The notes under the pieces are model-generated. The model was not told the origin of the DNA. It saw nothing but the letters and a program-made list of their open reading frames with translations, and made no database searches. A DNA stretch of 64,000 nucleotides from Glycine soja (lineage: Eukaryota; Streptophyta; Magnoliopsida; Fabales; Fabaceae), in NCBI RefSeq assembly GCF_004193775.1, contig NC_041004.1:36852411-36916410 (forward strand), given 5' to 3'. A program made the position numbers and the translations under genes. Shown here in pieces: positions 1-13,400 of this stretch. Every line of letters starts with the position of its first letter. The stretch's first letter is position 1.

Positions 1-1393
1 CTAGTACATTCACTATTGTAATTACTAAAATATCTTTATTACAAAAACTTTTGTTACATTTCTTGTTTTCTTTGCATGTATTCGACAGTTATGATAATTG
101 AAAAAAAAAAATTCTTATTAAAAAAGGAATGGAGGAAAAATAAAAAATTATTGTACAATGTGGGAATAAAAGTAATAGTAAATCAAATTGCGGGAACATT
201 AACGGGATAAAAATAAAATTTGTGGGATTGAAATTTTTTTAATAATGACATAATAGTGGGATAGTGGTTAATTAGAGGATAAATATAAATTTTTACTTAT
301 TCTTATTCCAAGGGAATAATTTTTCTCTGCCTTTTCTGTCAAATTAAATATTAGTAGAACTTGTGATTATGTTTTTTCCAGGAATAAAATATAGGTAAGA
401 CTATTTTTTTATGACCTCATAATAAATGTGAGATAATTTTTTTTATCCTGCACTACTGAAAATAACTACAGTCCGTAAAACAAAAAATACAAATATTTCA
501 ATGTTTTAAATCTCCTTCCTCTCCCCTTTATTCCCCTGCTTCCTCCCCCGTAAAAATTAAATCAACTAATAAAAGTTATAAAAAAATTCCTCCCGCCTTC
601 CATTTTCCTATAACCAAACACTACGTAAAAAGATTCCAAGACTATAAACATGTAAAAAAGTATATTACAAAAAAATATATTGTACATTACAAAAATGCAC
701 CAGTGAACTATGAAGTTCGATGACTAACTAGTTTCTGTACAACAAAAATGAACGTCATTATAAATGTAGCAAGTGCTGAGATCTTTGTATTACAATCCAA
801 ATGGTCCACACACTGCTCAAATGCAGGAGTGCAAAATATGTGGAGTATCAGATAGCATGAGCATCCCCCTTGTCATGAAAGGTTTTTATTTTTTGAGTTT
901 TGCACAACAAGACTCTTAAATGAATTTATGTTAAGTAACGAATTGCAAAAGTTTTGGAACTGTTCTCAAATAAAAATGCTCCTCAAACAGCTGGTTCTGA
1001 CATAAACAGATATAAACTAGTTATGTTCAGTGCGCAGAGAGGACTGTTGTTGGCATATTTGCCTTCAATCATTTCTTTACTCAACACCCATATATGTTTT
1101 GTCATGCCTGGAAATTCAGTATGGTATCAAGTCTTCTCAAAACTACATAGAATTAGAATGCGGTAACGAATGGCAGCATTAAAAGCACACACTACACTAG
1201 CAGAAGAAATCAGCAAAGCAAGCCGGGTAATGCCCAAATGTAAAAAAAGTAGCTTGGTTAGGCAATTCATGTCAATGTTCATCTACTTGTTTTTCGAAAG
1301 GTTAGTGTCCTAAAAACCAAAATACGAAACCAAAAAATGTTCATGACCCAAAAACAAAAGAAAGGGAAAACGAAACCATACTCTTCTAATATT
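1..1393. other. 3' flank of the Ca2+-ATPase gene, no coding signal
   Basis: AT-rich DNA downstream of the ACA-type stop codon. The minus-strand transcript of the pump gene must continue into this stretch as 3' UTR. A minus-strand AATAAA lies near 885-892, about 500 bases past the stop, and is a possible polyadenylation signal (inference). The short open frames here have no recognisable protein. Nothing else is seen between 1 and about 690. Confidence 0.5.
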
Positions 1394-4300
1394 TTATGCC
1401 AGCTCCGGACCAGATGGCAGTGCCTCATAACCATCATGGTGCTGCTTACTAGCATCTCTTTCAACTGGGATGCACTTGAGGATAGCAGCTATAGGCATGC
1501 TAAATGCTCCGATTACCACACTTAGTAACCAGAATTGCCAGTTTAGAGGCACAGTGCTGGCAAACGTTCCAAGGAATTCAACTATCACCACTTGAAATGC
1601 AGCGGTGGCGAAAATTATCGCCATAAATATCCAGCTGTCAAACATGCCTCTGAATATGTTTATCTTGTCAATATCTCTGCTGTTTATCTCATTAAACACC
1701 TGGAAGAATAGAAATGGAAAACAGCTGGCTAAATAAATGGAAAACAATGTACTGTACCATTTTTTTTAAGGTTTGAACTTTTATTTTTTAGCATCCATCC
1801 TCAGAGTTTCACATGTTTGGAGTCTATTAAGTATAAACAACAATTAGGACATGGTGCATGGAGAGTGTACCTGGCAAAATACAAAGGAGTTGAATATCAA
1901 CGTGTTGAGTATTTTTGTTGAATCTGAACCACCAAGTCCGAGCAGCCTCTTCCCATCAAAATTTAGAATCCCAAGGATAATTAATTGATATATGCTTTGA
2001 CCTATGATATTCCTCCACATAGGTTTGGTGATAAAGTTTGCTCCTCTTGCAACTGGGGGTCTTTTCAAAAGTCCATCGTTAGGAGGTTCAGTAGCCAGGG
2101 CTAATGCCCCAAGAGTGTCCATGATCAAGTTGACCCAAAGCAACTGAACAGCTGTGAGTGGAGCAGATCCTGAAAGAAGGAAGACTATCACCCATGTTGC
2201 TTGAAACAAATTCAACAGAAAATAAAAGGGAAAACAAATTCTATTAACCAACAAACCAGTGATGCATGCAGAAATGAAGTTGATAACCAGAGCAACAACA
2301 TTAACTGTCAATTGAAACTGCACAAATTTTTGAATGTTTATATATACTGCACGTCCCCATTTGACAACATTGACAATAGTCGTGAAGTTATCATCCATTA
2401 TAATGACATCAGCATTTTCTTTAGCGACCTGTAAATGAAATTAATTATGAAGGACAAAAAATGTTAATAGGTATCAATGGCAGCAAAGGAAAAATTAAAG
2501 AGTCGGTAAATAAATGATGTAACTACTAACTAGAATAGAAGATAACACCTTATATCTTAAAACATAATGCAGGAGAATTAACAAAACTAAAACAACTCGT
2601 AACTGTCAGAATTATCATAATAGTACACAAGAGATACAAACCTCAGTTCCTGCTATGCCCATTGCAAGTCCAATGTCTGCCTCACGCAGTGCAGGGGCAT
2701 CATTAGTTCCATCGCCAGTAACAGCAACAACCTCACCGAACATTTTCCTCAAATTGGTAACTAACTTATGCTTGTCGAGCGGTAAGGATCGTGCCATCAC
2801 CTGAAACCATATCAAGTACAAAAGAAAAGTCAAGCATCTCAAGAGAGGATACAAATCGCCTATCCTATCCCTTTTCCCTGTCCTCCAGGACTGAATGTCA
2901 CAGAATTTGAGATGAAACCAGAACCTGGATTCTTGGTATGACATCCTTCATTTGCTCAGGAGACAAGTCACGGAAATCTGGACCTTCTATGGCTAGACCA
3001 CCCTCGGTAAGTAAACCACATTCTTTAGCTATAGCTTTAGCTGTATTTATGTTATCACCAGTAACCATGCGGATAGTTATTCCAGCAGCCATACAAGTTT
3101 GAACAGCTTCCTTAACCCCAGGGCGTACAGGATCCTTGATTCCTACTAAGGCTATTAGAGTATAGCCACTATCAGGAATGCTGTTGGGTTCATGGGTTTC
3201 ATTTATCTCTTTGAAGGCCAAACAAATAGTTCTCAAAGCTTCAGAGGCAAAGGCATTTATAACATCAGAGACATTATTTGCCCCGTCTTCAGGAAGATCA
3301 ACAACTTCCCCATTGCAATCAATAGTTTTGTCACACATTTTTAATATTATTTCTGATGCACCTTTGCAGAAAGCTCGGACTCCTCCATTAGGAAGACCCA
3401 CAAGCACGGACATTTTCTTTCGGACTGAATTGAATGGCTCAACTTTGAGTATCTTATACTCTCTACGCTGTGCATACGCATCAAAATCAGCACTCAAAAG
3501 GCATCCAAATTCCAATAATGCTGATTCTGTTGGGGTTCCCAATATTGTGTCCTTTCCATTTTTATCATCCTTAACTACTTCAGCAGAAGTGTTTTGAAAT
3601 ATAGCCTGCAAAAGGATGTTTATAACTCCTTCAGATGTACATGTTTTCAGTTCGTTTGCACTCTCAGTACCTTTTATCTGCATGGCTTTTTCGCATATCC
3701 ATGCTTTAGTAACCACCATTTTGTTAGTGGTCAATGTCCCTGTCTTATCTGTGCAAATGCAACTAGCTGAACCCATAGTCTCACAAGCAGAAAGATGCCT
3801 TACAAGTGCCTTGTCATTCATTAGTTTTTTCATTGCAAAAGCAAGACTGAGTGTCACAGCCAGTGGTAATCCTTCAGGAACTGCAACAACTATTATGGTT
3901 ACAGCAATAGCAAAGAAGTCCAGTAACTTCTTTGCATCATCTGAAGACCAACTGGCAAAGTCACCATGAAGCGCTTTTTCGACCACAAACCTAACTGTCA
4001 ACACTACAAATGTCAGAATGGCAAATGTCAAACCAATTTTACCAATAATAGTAGCTACTCCATTTAATTTAACCTGCAATGGGGTTTCATCCTCTCCTCC
4101 CTCGTTTAGAGTCTCCATCAATTTTCCCCATTCAGTCCTCATGCCAACAGTTGTAACTAACATCTTCCCCTGACCATCCTGCACTTTGGTTCCTGAGAGA
4201 AGAAAAGGTTTTTCTTCAGTTATATTTACAGGTTCGCTCTCACCTGACAAACTTGATTCATCAATAAGCAAAGAGTATCCTGATAAAAAAATCCCATCAG

Positions 4301-7300
4301 CTGGAACTTGATCCCCAGTTGACAAATGAACAACATCACCGACTACTATATCATAAATTGAGATCTTCTGTCTTTTCCCATCTCTATTGACCTGAACAAA
4401 TATCTTTTTCTTCTCTTTGTCCAAATCTCTGAACTGCAGGGACTGCTTGTAATCACTGACAGCTGTAACAACGACAACCAAGAATATACTGAGTATGATT
4501 CCCACACCATCATAAGTTCCCTTTGGCCACCCTTCAGTGGCAATCCCTATAACTATAGAAACTACAGCACAAACCATGAGAATGATTAGAGTTAAGTCCT
4601 GCAATGCATCCCACACAAACATCAGGAACGATCTAGAAGGTTTTTCGGTATAACGATTGAATCCATAAATCTGTTGTCTGCTATTTATACTCTCTTCGCT
4701 GACACCTCCATCAACCGAAACTAACAATTTCCTTGCAATGGATTCAACTCCACCAATATCATTTAAGGTCTTGTTATCATGACCACGAACAATAGATGCA
4801 ATCTCATCTGGATGAATACCAAAACCAGAATCTCTTGCCTCACTTGATAGTTTGTACTCAACTCGATTACCAGCTGCATAAGAAAACCAGATCAGCTTAG
4901 AAAACATATGAAGAGAAAGTGATTAGTTCTAAAGAATGATAAGAACTTTGAATTTTGAAATTGGATCACCGTACCATCAATAAATTGTAATGCTGCCTTT
5001 TGAACGTAGAGAGCAATTCGAATTTTTTCCTGACATAGTAAACCAAAGATAGAATTGTAAAACTGGTAACGACAAATTGACAACATACATAATGGAAGGT
5101 AGCGAAATCCTCATTAAAAGTAAGAAAATAATCACATATCTCATCACAAATTTAAACTTTATGAAGTTAAGGAGAATTCTTTCAAGAAAACTCAATTAAA
5201 ATTTAAGGACAAATATGTTAGCATTTCCATCTTAATCATGATTATTTTTGAAGCAGGTTTAGATGATAACCAGTACAAGAAATATTGAAAGTAACATTTT
5301 TCACTCGAAACTCACAAAGAATGGTTAATCATAATGCGGAGAGGTCACTTTTATCAATATTGACTATGTTTGACAAAACATTTTCGACTGAAAAGTTTGT
5401 TTGACTGTTCGGTAAAAAAAAAAATTAATAGCTTCTAATGTTTTTTGAAATGCTAAAGTAACTTTTTTAAAACGTTAATTTCTAATTTTTTATATTTTCT
5501 TTCTTTTTATCATTAATATATTTATCAATTTTCTGTTTGTCTTTTTTAAAATAAATCATGATTTTATTGTCCTTGTTATGATTTTATATTTCAATTACTT
5601 TAATAATTAGTTTTATTCAACATTTATAATTTAATAAGCTAATTTTTCAGCTTTCAACTACCAACTTCTAACTAGTTTTTCAGTTAGTTTTGTCGAATAT
5701 AACCATTGTCAAAAGGGTAGGAGGGAAAACCCCTTTATTAATGTTTCAACATATAAATGAATAATGAAAAGAAACACGTCTACATTATTGCCAAGGGACA
5801 TGCTAGTTGGGCCATACAAACCTCAAGTTCAACTTTGTGAGGTAAATTGGAGAAGGAGTTACATTTGAGTCTAATCTCTTTCTCTTAAACACACCCTGAT
5901 CAACTGCCATTCACCACGATTAACAGACCTCTGAAGAGCTCCAATGAGTCTTCTCCAACAAGTCTCTGCTTGCAGCACTTGGAAGAATTAGACCAAACAG
6001 GTTTGTTAAGTAAGTTCCAAAAAAGTTCTTTAACCCTTTCAAAATTGGCTTTGAAGTCCCTGGGGGATTCAGATTGGGATTTAAAAGTTATTGAAGCCAC
6101 TGCACAGGATGGCTCTTGGAATTACGACTTTCTTGAGGAAATGCTCCCAAGCCACGTAGTTTGTATTATTTGTGGAATGTTGCTACCATCTATAGAGAAT
6201 GGAAATGATTCCTTGATCTAGAAGTTTTCTACTAATGGGAATTTCAATCTTGCTTCTATTTATCGTAACTACAATAGGAGTATTTGGGACAGGCCAGGTC
6301 CGAAAAGAGTGAAATTTTTTCTTTGGAAGTCAGCCCATGATGCTCTCCCAACCAACTATCTTAGGCATCACTGAAATATCACCACAAATGCTCCCTCTGC
6401 CAACAGCGTGAAGAGATTACTGTCCATGCTCCAAGAGATTGTTCTACAGCAGAACAGGTTTAGCTCCTAACCTCTCTTCACCGGTTCAAGGAACAAAATT
6501 TTCGGAACCAAAACCTTCATTCTTGGTTTCTCAATCCATGCCATTTGAAAAAGAAGTTAGAAGTTGTTTTTGCCCCTCTCTTTTCCACTGATTTCTCCAT
6601 TCATAAGGCTGTTTGCCATTCAGATCAGCTGGCTCTAATTAAAGACCCACAATGAAAGGGGAGCAAATTCATCCACAATGCTTCATCATCCGGAGCAGCT
6701 TTTTTTTTTCTTGAACCCTCCTGATGAGGGATTCATAAAAATTAACAGAGATGGAGCTTATGCTTATGCCTCTCAAATAGCAGCAGCCGGCAGTATCCTC
6801 AGAGATCATAGTGGTTATTTCTTATCAGCTGTGGCTTGCAATTTGGGTAGTTATTCCATAGTCGAGGCCGAACTCTGGGCTATTTTTCATGGTCTAAAAT
6901 TAGCCATCAGCAGGTGCTTCTCCAGAATGTGTTGAAAGGGTTTCCCTCTTATCTGTTAACATGATAAATATTGGGGTTCATATCCACCATACCTATTCTA
7001 CTCTGGTTAGATATATCAATTCAATGCTCGAGCCTATTATTACCTATTTCTGCCGACATATTGTTCAGGAGATAAATGCACCAGCAGATGCTCTTGCCAA
7101 CTACGGAATGTCTTTAGATAATGGCAATCTTAGGATTTTCCAAGTTCAAGGTATTTTGATACTCTGTAATCGATCGCAATTGCAGCCGCATCAACCGTAT
7201 CTTTCCGCAAGATTTTTTTGGCTCCCCACAAGGCGACGGCAATTTAAATCCATGGGATTTTCGATTGTGTCATAGACTTCTTTTTAACTCATTTCAATAA

Positions 7301-10300
7301 ATTTCACCATTAATCTTATGATGAATTTATTAAATAAATTCTTAACTAAATTCTTTCTTAACTGTTAATCAATTATCAGGACTAGGATTCAGGCAAAACC
7401 CTCGTTTTCCAGTAGTCTGAACCCTTTTACAGTAAATTTTTACTTTTCTCGACCGACATCCGCCATTGTTGACATCAAGCAGCAGAAATTTCGGCAACAA
7501 TTTACATTGCCTTTTCCAAATGTTGCTGTGGCTTTATTAACACTCAACTTACTAGACGCGTCTATACCGCGTTTTAAGCATTCTCAATTTCAGCAACAAA
7601 AGACCAGTCAAGAGTGGTTACGTTATAGGTCAGATCAAGGCATGTTATGCGGTCATTTTTGCCTCTTTACTTTAATTTTTTTAATTAAAATAAAAAATTT
7701 CATGATAGTCTCCTCTTCTTCTTTTTTTCTGTTTTTCACTATAGTCTCCTAATTAACGGTAATTTAAAATTATTTTAAAAAATCAGCATATAAGGTACGA
7801 TTATATAATTTTTCAATTTTACTATAAACCATTAATTTTTAACTTTTAACATTATAGCATAAAAAATAACTATTAACATTAAACGTTTTTAAGGCATTTT
7901 TTACAATAACTTTTAACATAAAAATTTATATTAGAGTTTTTAAATGATTATTAAGCTATAAAAATGTTTTTTATCAATAAATATTAATTATTAATGTTAA
8001 TTTCTATTATTGAAAAGACTCAAATCCACGACTTATTCCTTTTTTCTTTTTATTTTTATTATTAAGTTAATTTTATATCTTTAAATTATATTAATTGCTC
8101 ATAACTTGCAGACTGATACAGGAGACGAGTTTCATTTTCAAAGGTTACTAAAGTGTAAGACTAATGATAATAAGACACTCCTATTTTTAAGATGTATCGG
8201 TAGAAGAAAAAAAACAGACATATAAATAATAATAAAAAAAGAGAGAAATATGACAAATGATGTGATAATAAATGGAGAGAAATAGGAAAGAAAAATAAAA
8301 TTTAAATAGAAATGTGAATGTATTTTAAATATTTTTTATATAGTAAATAGTACCAACTTCCTTCTTATTTTAATTTCTTCATTGTGTGATGGCTGTTGAG
8401 TTGATATCTATTATTAATGTCTTTGTCAGACTGACTATCAGATTTTGCCAAAGGAAATTTCCAGGAAATTTCGACTTTCTTGGTGGCTGTGTCACTAGGA
8501 TAAATAAGTTTAAATGCTAAAATAAACTGCTTGTGTAGTGGAGTACATAGAAAGTACTTCCGAGATCTCTCACACACAAAAAAAGTACTTCCAAGATACT
8601 ATTTCCTCCATTTGAGAATGCATAATTTAAGATTTTTATATAAATATTAAAAAATTTAATTAATTTATTGAATTTCAAAGAAAATATTAAACAACTTATT
8701 AATCTAGTATATCTTTTATTTTTTTAATTAATTATTCATTTATTTTTATTATACACTACTCCCATTAAATATTTATAAAAAAATATCATTAAAAAATATT
8801 TAATATAACATTAATTTTATAAAATAATATATATTTTAAAATATTTTTTTTTTCTCTGAAACATCATCTAAAACTGAGGGACTACCTTGAAAGTTCACAA
8901 TTTTATACCTCAATTACTTTAGCTGTGGCCTACAAGATAACTTCGGTGCAAATTATATTAAACATCTAATTTTTTACTCTCATTATTGAATCATATGTCC
9001 TACTTTTATCTTACATACTGTATTAAACATCTATTTTTTAATTTCTTATTTCTTTCAAATACATTTCTTACTTTTAATTTCAAATTTAATTTGAATAAAC
9101 GGTAGCTTAAAAATATTATTTACCCTATACTAGATTTTTTTGCAAATTGTTCATCTCTTTCAATTTATTATTTTTTTCTTTATTTTAAATTGAATTTTAA
9201 TATTTTTTAAAATATCAATAATTAAAAATAATATTATATCATAGCATAAATTATTTATCATATCTAATTTATACATTTGAAAATATTTGCTTATAACAAT
9301 ATCAATTATAATATTGTTTAAATACTTAAAAAGTATTTGTAATAAATTTTAATTTTAACTGTATAGATATAAAAATTTATCTTACACATTGCATAGGCTA
9401 ATATATAGTAGTTAGATAATAAAAAAAACTATAAAAAGAAACAACTGATGTATAAAAAAAATGTCCAGGCTTGCATTTTTTTCTAGAAAAAGCTTGGATG
9501 TTTGTTAAAAGTCAAAACTACAGGGAATACACAAATGATAACTTAATTAGATTAATATAAATTGGAGATAATAAAGTAAAAATACAATCATATATAAAAT
9601 AATCAAAATTAAAAAAAAAACGTTAGAAATTATATGTAATTTTTTTTAATTTTAATCATTCATTATTCATATATGATTATGTAAATTAGATTTATACTTC
9701 TCTATCCTCATAAAATAATATTTCTAGATAAGTTGGTTAAAAAATAAAATTTCTAGATACGTTTCCAATGTAATTAATGATAACTTGTGTATATTGCCTT
9801 TTTGTAAGTTTGCTTTGACCTTGTTCAGAAATATATTTCAATGTTTATTTCATAACAAGGCCAGAGACATGTGTTATTAATAGTCCTATTGGACCGCAAT
9901 AAGTTAGAGGAATAGAAGCTAACCAGCTAGGTTAGAAAAATGATAAATCAAATTTTAATTTTCAGACTGATTACCTTTCCTAATCTCACTCCTAATTTTT
10001 AAAAATAAATAGAACCAAGCTAAAAGTATCAAATCCCGCATGATATATTGGCACGTCCCAACGTGAAAACATTATTTGCCGTCCATCCAATGTAAAGTAT
10101 CAGGACCAACTTATTTTTGTCATTGTTGTTTGGCTCATAAGTCATATCACGACAACAGCCATCATGAAAAAAGATAACACAACGCAGTATGACCCCATCC
10201 CGTTTCTCTCATTCAGTGCTTGTTTGATTTGTTGTTAAGAAAGTCACAAATTATACTAATTGGGATATAAAGGTGTTTCATAACTTTGCACCAACAGTAT

Positions 10301-13192
10301 TTTGAAGATTTAAATTGGGAATTTAACACAATATTAACTATCAGTATTAGTTAGTCTACTTCAAGAGGGCGAGTCCTGGTGCAGCGATAAAGTTGTGCCT
10401 TGGTGACTTGTTGGTCATGGGTTCAAATCCGAAAACAGCCTCTTTGCATATGCAAGGGAGCCTCTGAACAATGGGATACGAAGTTTTTTTATTAGTTAGT
10501 CTAAGGGGCTAATCATATGTATTTGGCAATGGCAGCTATTGTGCAAATCAAGAACTACCGCTCAATCTTCTGAGTGACATCTACTGATGCTGACAAACAC
10601 ATGTCGTAGACCCAAGCTAATAGTACTACTGTGAGTCAATGGTGTTTGCCTATTACAGTCGATTCCAACGTAACGTGTTTGGGTGAAGAAGATTAACGGA
10701 ACAAAGAAAGTAAGGAAACACAGTATTTTCTTTGTCATTTGTGTGGTAAAGAAGAAATAGAGTGAAGAAGAAAACGAGAAATAAAAAAAAAAAAATTGCG
10801 AATATGTTTGGTTACTTTGATAGAAGTGAAATGAGAGAAGAGAGAAATTTATCCCATGTTTAATAGAGAGGAAAGAAAATAAGGGAGACAAAAAATTTAG
10901 TTTTTTTAAATGGGTGTTAAAGTAAAAATAATTTTTCTTTTAACTTTTGTTTCTTAAAATCAAATTTTCTTTTATTTTCTCTTTAATCAAACAAAAAATA
11001 ATATTATTTTATTTGTTTTTTCATTCAATTTTTTTCTTCCATTTTCACTCATTTCAAACGTACCTTTAAAGAAACCAAATTCATTAATTATTCTCAATCT
11101 ATTTCACATTTCTTTTATTTATCTATCTACTTCTTAATATTTTGTTTATCATAAATTAAACGCATTTATTTTATTTTTCAGCTATTTTTTATTACATACC
11201 AAAGGTATCCTTAGTTAAGAAGAGAAGACAGAAAAACTATTTTTTATTAACAAAAATTTAAAATTTTCTCTTTTATTAGGATTTCAATTTTTTCTTTCAT
11301 CTTTACCATACCTAGGAGAAATAAGAGAAGAGGCCAACATGTTTTTAAATAAGAAAACTAAAACTCTTTTAATTAACTAAGATAAATCTTTTTTCTTTTT
11401 TTTCTTTTTTTTTTATTTCTAAGAACTTATTAATATTGTGATTATCCAAATTCTCCTTTTAAGTTTTTAAAAGAAAACCCCGGGAAACAAATCCTCTACC
11501 TCCACCTGGTAGTAAATTTCCACATAAAAATGATACATGATGATATCATAAATAAATTTTCATATTTACTTTTCTTTTTCTTTAAAATATTTATATTGTT
11601 ATTGCCTATTTGGTAGACTTGACCTTGAGAAACACTAAACACGCAGACGCAGTACAGACACTGACGTCACGAAAGAACGTTCACACGTCATAAGATGTGG
11701 AAAAGTAAAAATTATTAAGAATATCACTCACAAAATTTTATAATTTTTAATAACACATAACTAATAATAAAAATGTATTTAAAATTGTCTTGAAAATATG
11801 TTAGTAAATAGTAATAACATTTTCTGACTCTTGAGTCGCAAAATAATCCTACCGAACTCCCAGTGAGCATAAAACAAAAAGGAGAAAATTATATATTTAT
11901 TTTTCATTTTTATTCTATTTTTTTCTATAATATCTATTATTTTTCTCTTTTTTCTTTTCATCTTATCTTTCTCATATTTTCTCTCCAATCCACTCCAAAA
12001 TACGGCAAATAGATATTGACTCATCTTGCAAAGTTGCAACACCCAACACCCAAAGCATTTAACTCCCGTTTACTAAAACAGGAATACCATTTTAATATTT
12101 TGTATTATTGCAAAAAGAGTCCTTTTTTTGCTAATAAATAAAAGTTTTGAGTGTTCTTAGGTTCAACTTTTTCACATTGTGGCACACGTTCCAAACCATT
12201 TAGTTAAAAGGCAAAAACTTTTGCCTGTGCTCAATGCGTCAATCTCCATTTGCAACTCAGTTCACATTTCACACGAAATCGAATCCTCACACAATTTCAT
12301 TTAATTAAAAACAACTTTCAAGACAAACCAAAAAGTGAGAAAAAAAAATATATTTTAAAAAACCACGCCACCTCAATTCTTATCTCTATTTTATCTCATA
12401 CGATTCCACATGTAGACCTCATTTTAATATTCTTTCCTCCATCACTTTTTACATTTCTCTCAATAACCAGAACTACGATACTTTCTCATGGAAGCAAGAA
12501 ATAAACAAATAACAACAAATGAACAATACTAGTAATTTAAAGTTTTCTTAAACTCTCGTGACTAATTTTATTTTATTTTTCACTCGTTTTAGTTTTGAGC
12601 TCAATTTGCGTAGACTTTTTTATAACATCCATAAGCATTCAAAGAAAAACAGATCAATATGATAAAATAAATTAAGCCTCGAAATCAATTAGTACTCAAG
12701 TCTTATAAAAGTTTATTTCAATTAATTTTTCCAAAATCTAAGGCATATATATTGATTTAAGCTTTAAACTTACACAGAAACTTAGCATATTCTACTTTCT
12801 TTGTTGTTTATAAGTATTTGTTTTTTATATTTCACATCAATATTCAATAGGATCATTAATGATAGCACCTTCTTCTGCTTTACTTGGCTTTTTTTTTTTT
12901 TTTTTGGAATTTTCTATGCTATGGCGGTTACGGATATTACGATGCACTTTCAGACCAACAGATAGTAACGAATAATAATGAAATAAAAAAAAGAGGAGGA
13001 AAGTGAAAAAAAAAGAACCTTGATCCCCTGCTTAATCTGCTCGGCTTGGACGCGCTTGTCGAGATCGGCGACCATGCGGAAGCGGCGGCGGTGGTTTTTG
13101 ACGAGAGTGACGGCGGATCTCCATCGGCGGAGGGCTTCGACGGAGGGATTTTTGTGCTGGAGCTCGAAATCCTTGAGGAGAGTTTTCTCCAT
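1394..13192 (-). CDS. ACA4/11: Autoinhibited calmodulin-binding Ca2+-ATPase (P2B type, ACA4/ACA11-like)
   Basis: Pumps Ca2+ out of the cytosol using ATP; the closest relatives I recognise, Arabidopsis ACA4 and ACA11, act at the vacuolar membrane. Seven coding exons: 13192-13019, 5029-4975, 4873-2925, 2800-2642, 2428-2257, 2169-1871 and 1699-1394. All junctions are GT-AG and phases agree, giving 1037 residues (ACA4 is about 1030). Residues 1-58 are the basic N-terminal calmodulin-binding and autoinhibitory region ([18 protein letters not shown]). Then come the actuator motif LSGESEP near residue 285, the TM4 motif PEGLPLA near 409, the phosphorylation site DKTGT with Asp452, KGASE in the ATP-binding domain, TGDGTND at 754-760, and the C-terminal membrane segments. 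The ATG at 13192 is the first in frame; a TTG two codons upstream was not used. The family is regulated by Ca2+-calmodulin binding to the N terminus. Intron 1 is 7989 bp and full of repeats. ACA4 and ACA11 cannot be told apart here. Confidence 0.95.
5364..5702. mobile_element. Foldback MITE in Ca2+-ATPase intron 1
   Basis: Left end ATGTTTGACAAAACATTTT and right end AGTTAGTTTTGTCGAATAT are imperfect inverted repeats, and the similarity continues inward (GAAAAGTTTGTTTGACTG against the reverse of the right arm). It has no coding capacity. The same terminal motif occurs at 44937-45377 and, as half copies, near 45395-45470 and 56080-56260, so it is a multi-copy family in this window. The class (hAT or Mutator) is not decided. 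Confidence 0.6.
5900..7280 (+). mobile_element. L1-type LINE 3' remnant (zf-RVT and RNase H)
   Basis: Decayed 3' part of a non-LTR retrotransposon, antisense to the host gene. At 5970-6400 a broken frame reads like the region after reverse transcriptase ([18 protein letters not shown], then [20 protein letters not shown], a zf-RVT-type segment). At 6678-6935 an RNase H-like domain is open, with [20 protein letters not shown] and [15 protein letters not shown] carrying the first acidic residues. It continues at 6961-7140 in another frame, with [14 protein letters not shown]. Stops and frameshifts show it is dead. The boundaries are approximate and no clear target duplication was found. Confidence 0.8.
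8596..8886. repeat. Stowaway-like MITE
   Basis: The left end ATTTCCTCCATTTGAGAATG pairs with the reverse complement of the right end near 8858-8886 (GTAGTCCCTCAGTTTTAGAT). Both resemble the CTCCCTCCGT-type ends of Stowaway elements. The interior is AT-rich and non-coding. It lies in intron 1 of the Ca2+-ATPase gene. Confidence 0.5.
10346..10503 (+). mobile_element. tRNA-derived SINE (Au-like), internally deleted
   Basis: The body 10359-10490 starts TTCAAGAGGGCGAGTCCTGG and carries a pol III box B (GGTTCAAATCC, 10420-10430) and a weak box A near 10377. It ends GGGATACGAAG plus a T run, the ending typical of Au SINEs. The middle, between GCAAGGG and AGCCTCTG, is shorter than in full-length relatives as I remember them, suggesting an internal deletion. 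A perfect 13-bp target site duplication ATTAGTTAGTCTA flanks it (10346-10358 and 10491-10503), so the insertion is fairly young. Confidence 0.85.
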
Positions 13193-13400
13193 ATTCAATG
13201 GAATTGGAATCGGAATCAGAAGGAGGAGAAAAAGAGGTGTTGATTTTTCAAAGAGGCCAGCGAGTGAAGTCTCGCGCGTTTTGGGGAGCAGTGGTGGAAT
13301 ACGTACAAATAAATGGAGAAGGAAAACGATGAAAGGAAAAACAAAGAGCGTACGGAAATTGAGTTGCCAAATATCAATATATAGAGATTAGAGAGGAGGG
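13193..13400 (-). promoter_or_regulatory. Promoter and 5' UTR of the Ca2+-ATPase gene
   Basis: A minus-strand TATATAT at 13377-13383 lies 185 bases upstream of the ATG at 13192. This spacing would give a 5' UTR of about 150 nt, which is CT-rich on the coding strand. The TATA assignment rests on position and motif only. Confidence 0.45.

Larger units (their letters stand above)
5030..13018 (-). other. Very long first intron of the Ca2+-ATPase gene
   Basis: The intron lies between the exon ending QGIK and the exon starting EKIRIA, which join in phase 0 without losing family residues. It holds a foldback MITE (5364-5702), an antisense LINE tail (5900-7280), a Stowaway-like MITE (8596-8886) and a SINE (10346-10503). 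The remainder is AT-rich. A perfect bZIP-type palindrome TGACGTCA is at 11662-11669, with a CACGTCA close by at about 11684-11690. I see no further exon in it. Confidence 0.85.

Noticed and set aside
3178..3969. Plus-strand open frames of 117-139 codons
   Set aside because: They are antisense shadows of the large Ca2+-ATPase exon 4873-2925 and have no family of their own.
10562..12504. Open frames of 84-109 codons inside Ca2+-ATPase intron 1
   Set aside because: They are low-complexity (Phe/Ser or Lys-rich) translations of AT-rich DNA with no recognisable domain.
13193..13198. Earlier start (TTG) for the Ca2+-ATPase giving two extra residues
   Set aside because: TTG is not an expected start for a plant nuclear gene, and the ATG at 13192 matches the family N terminus.
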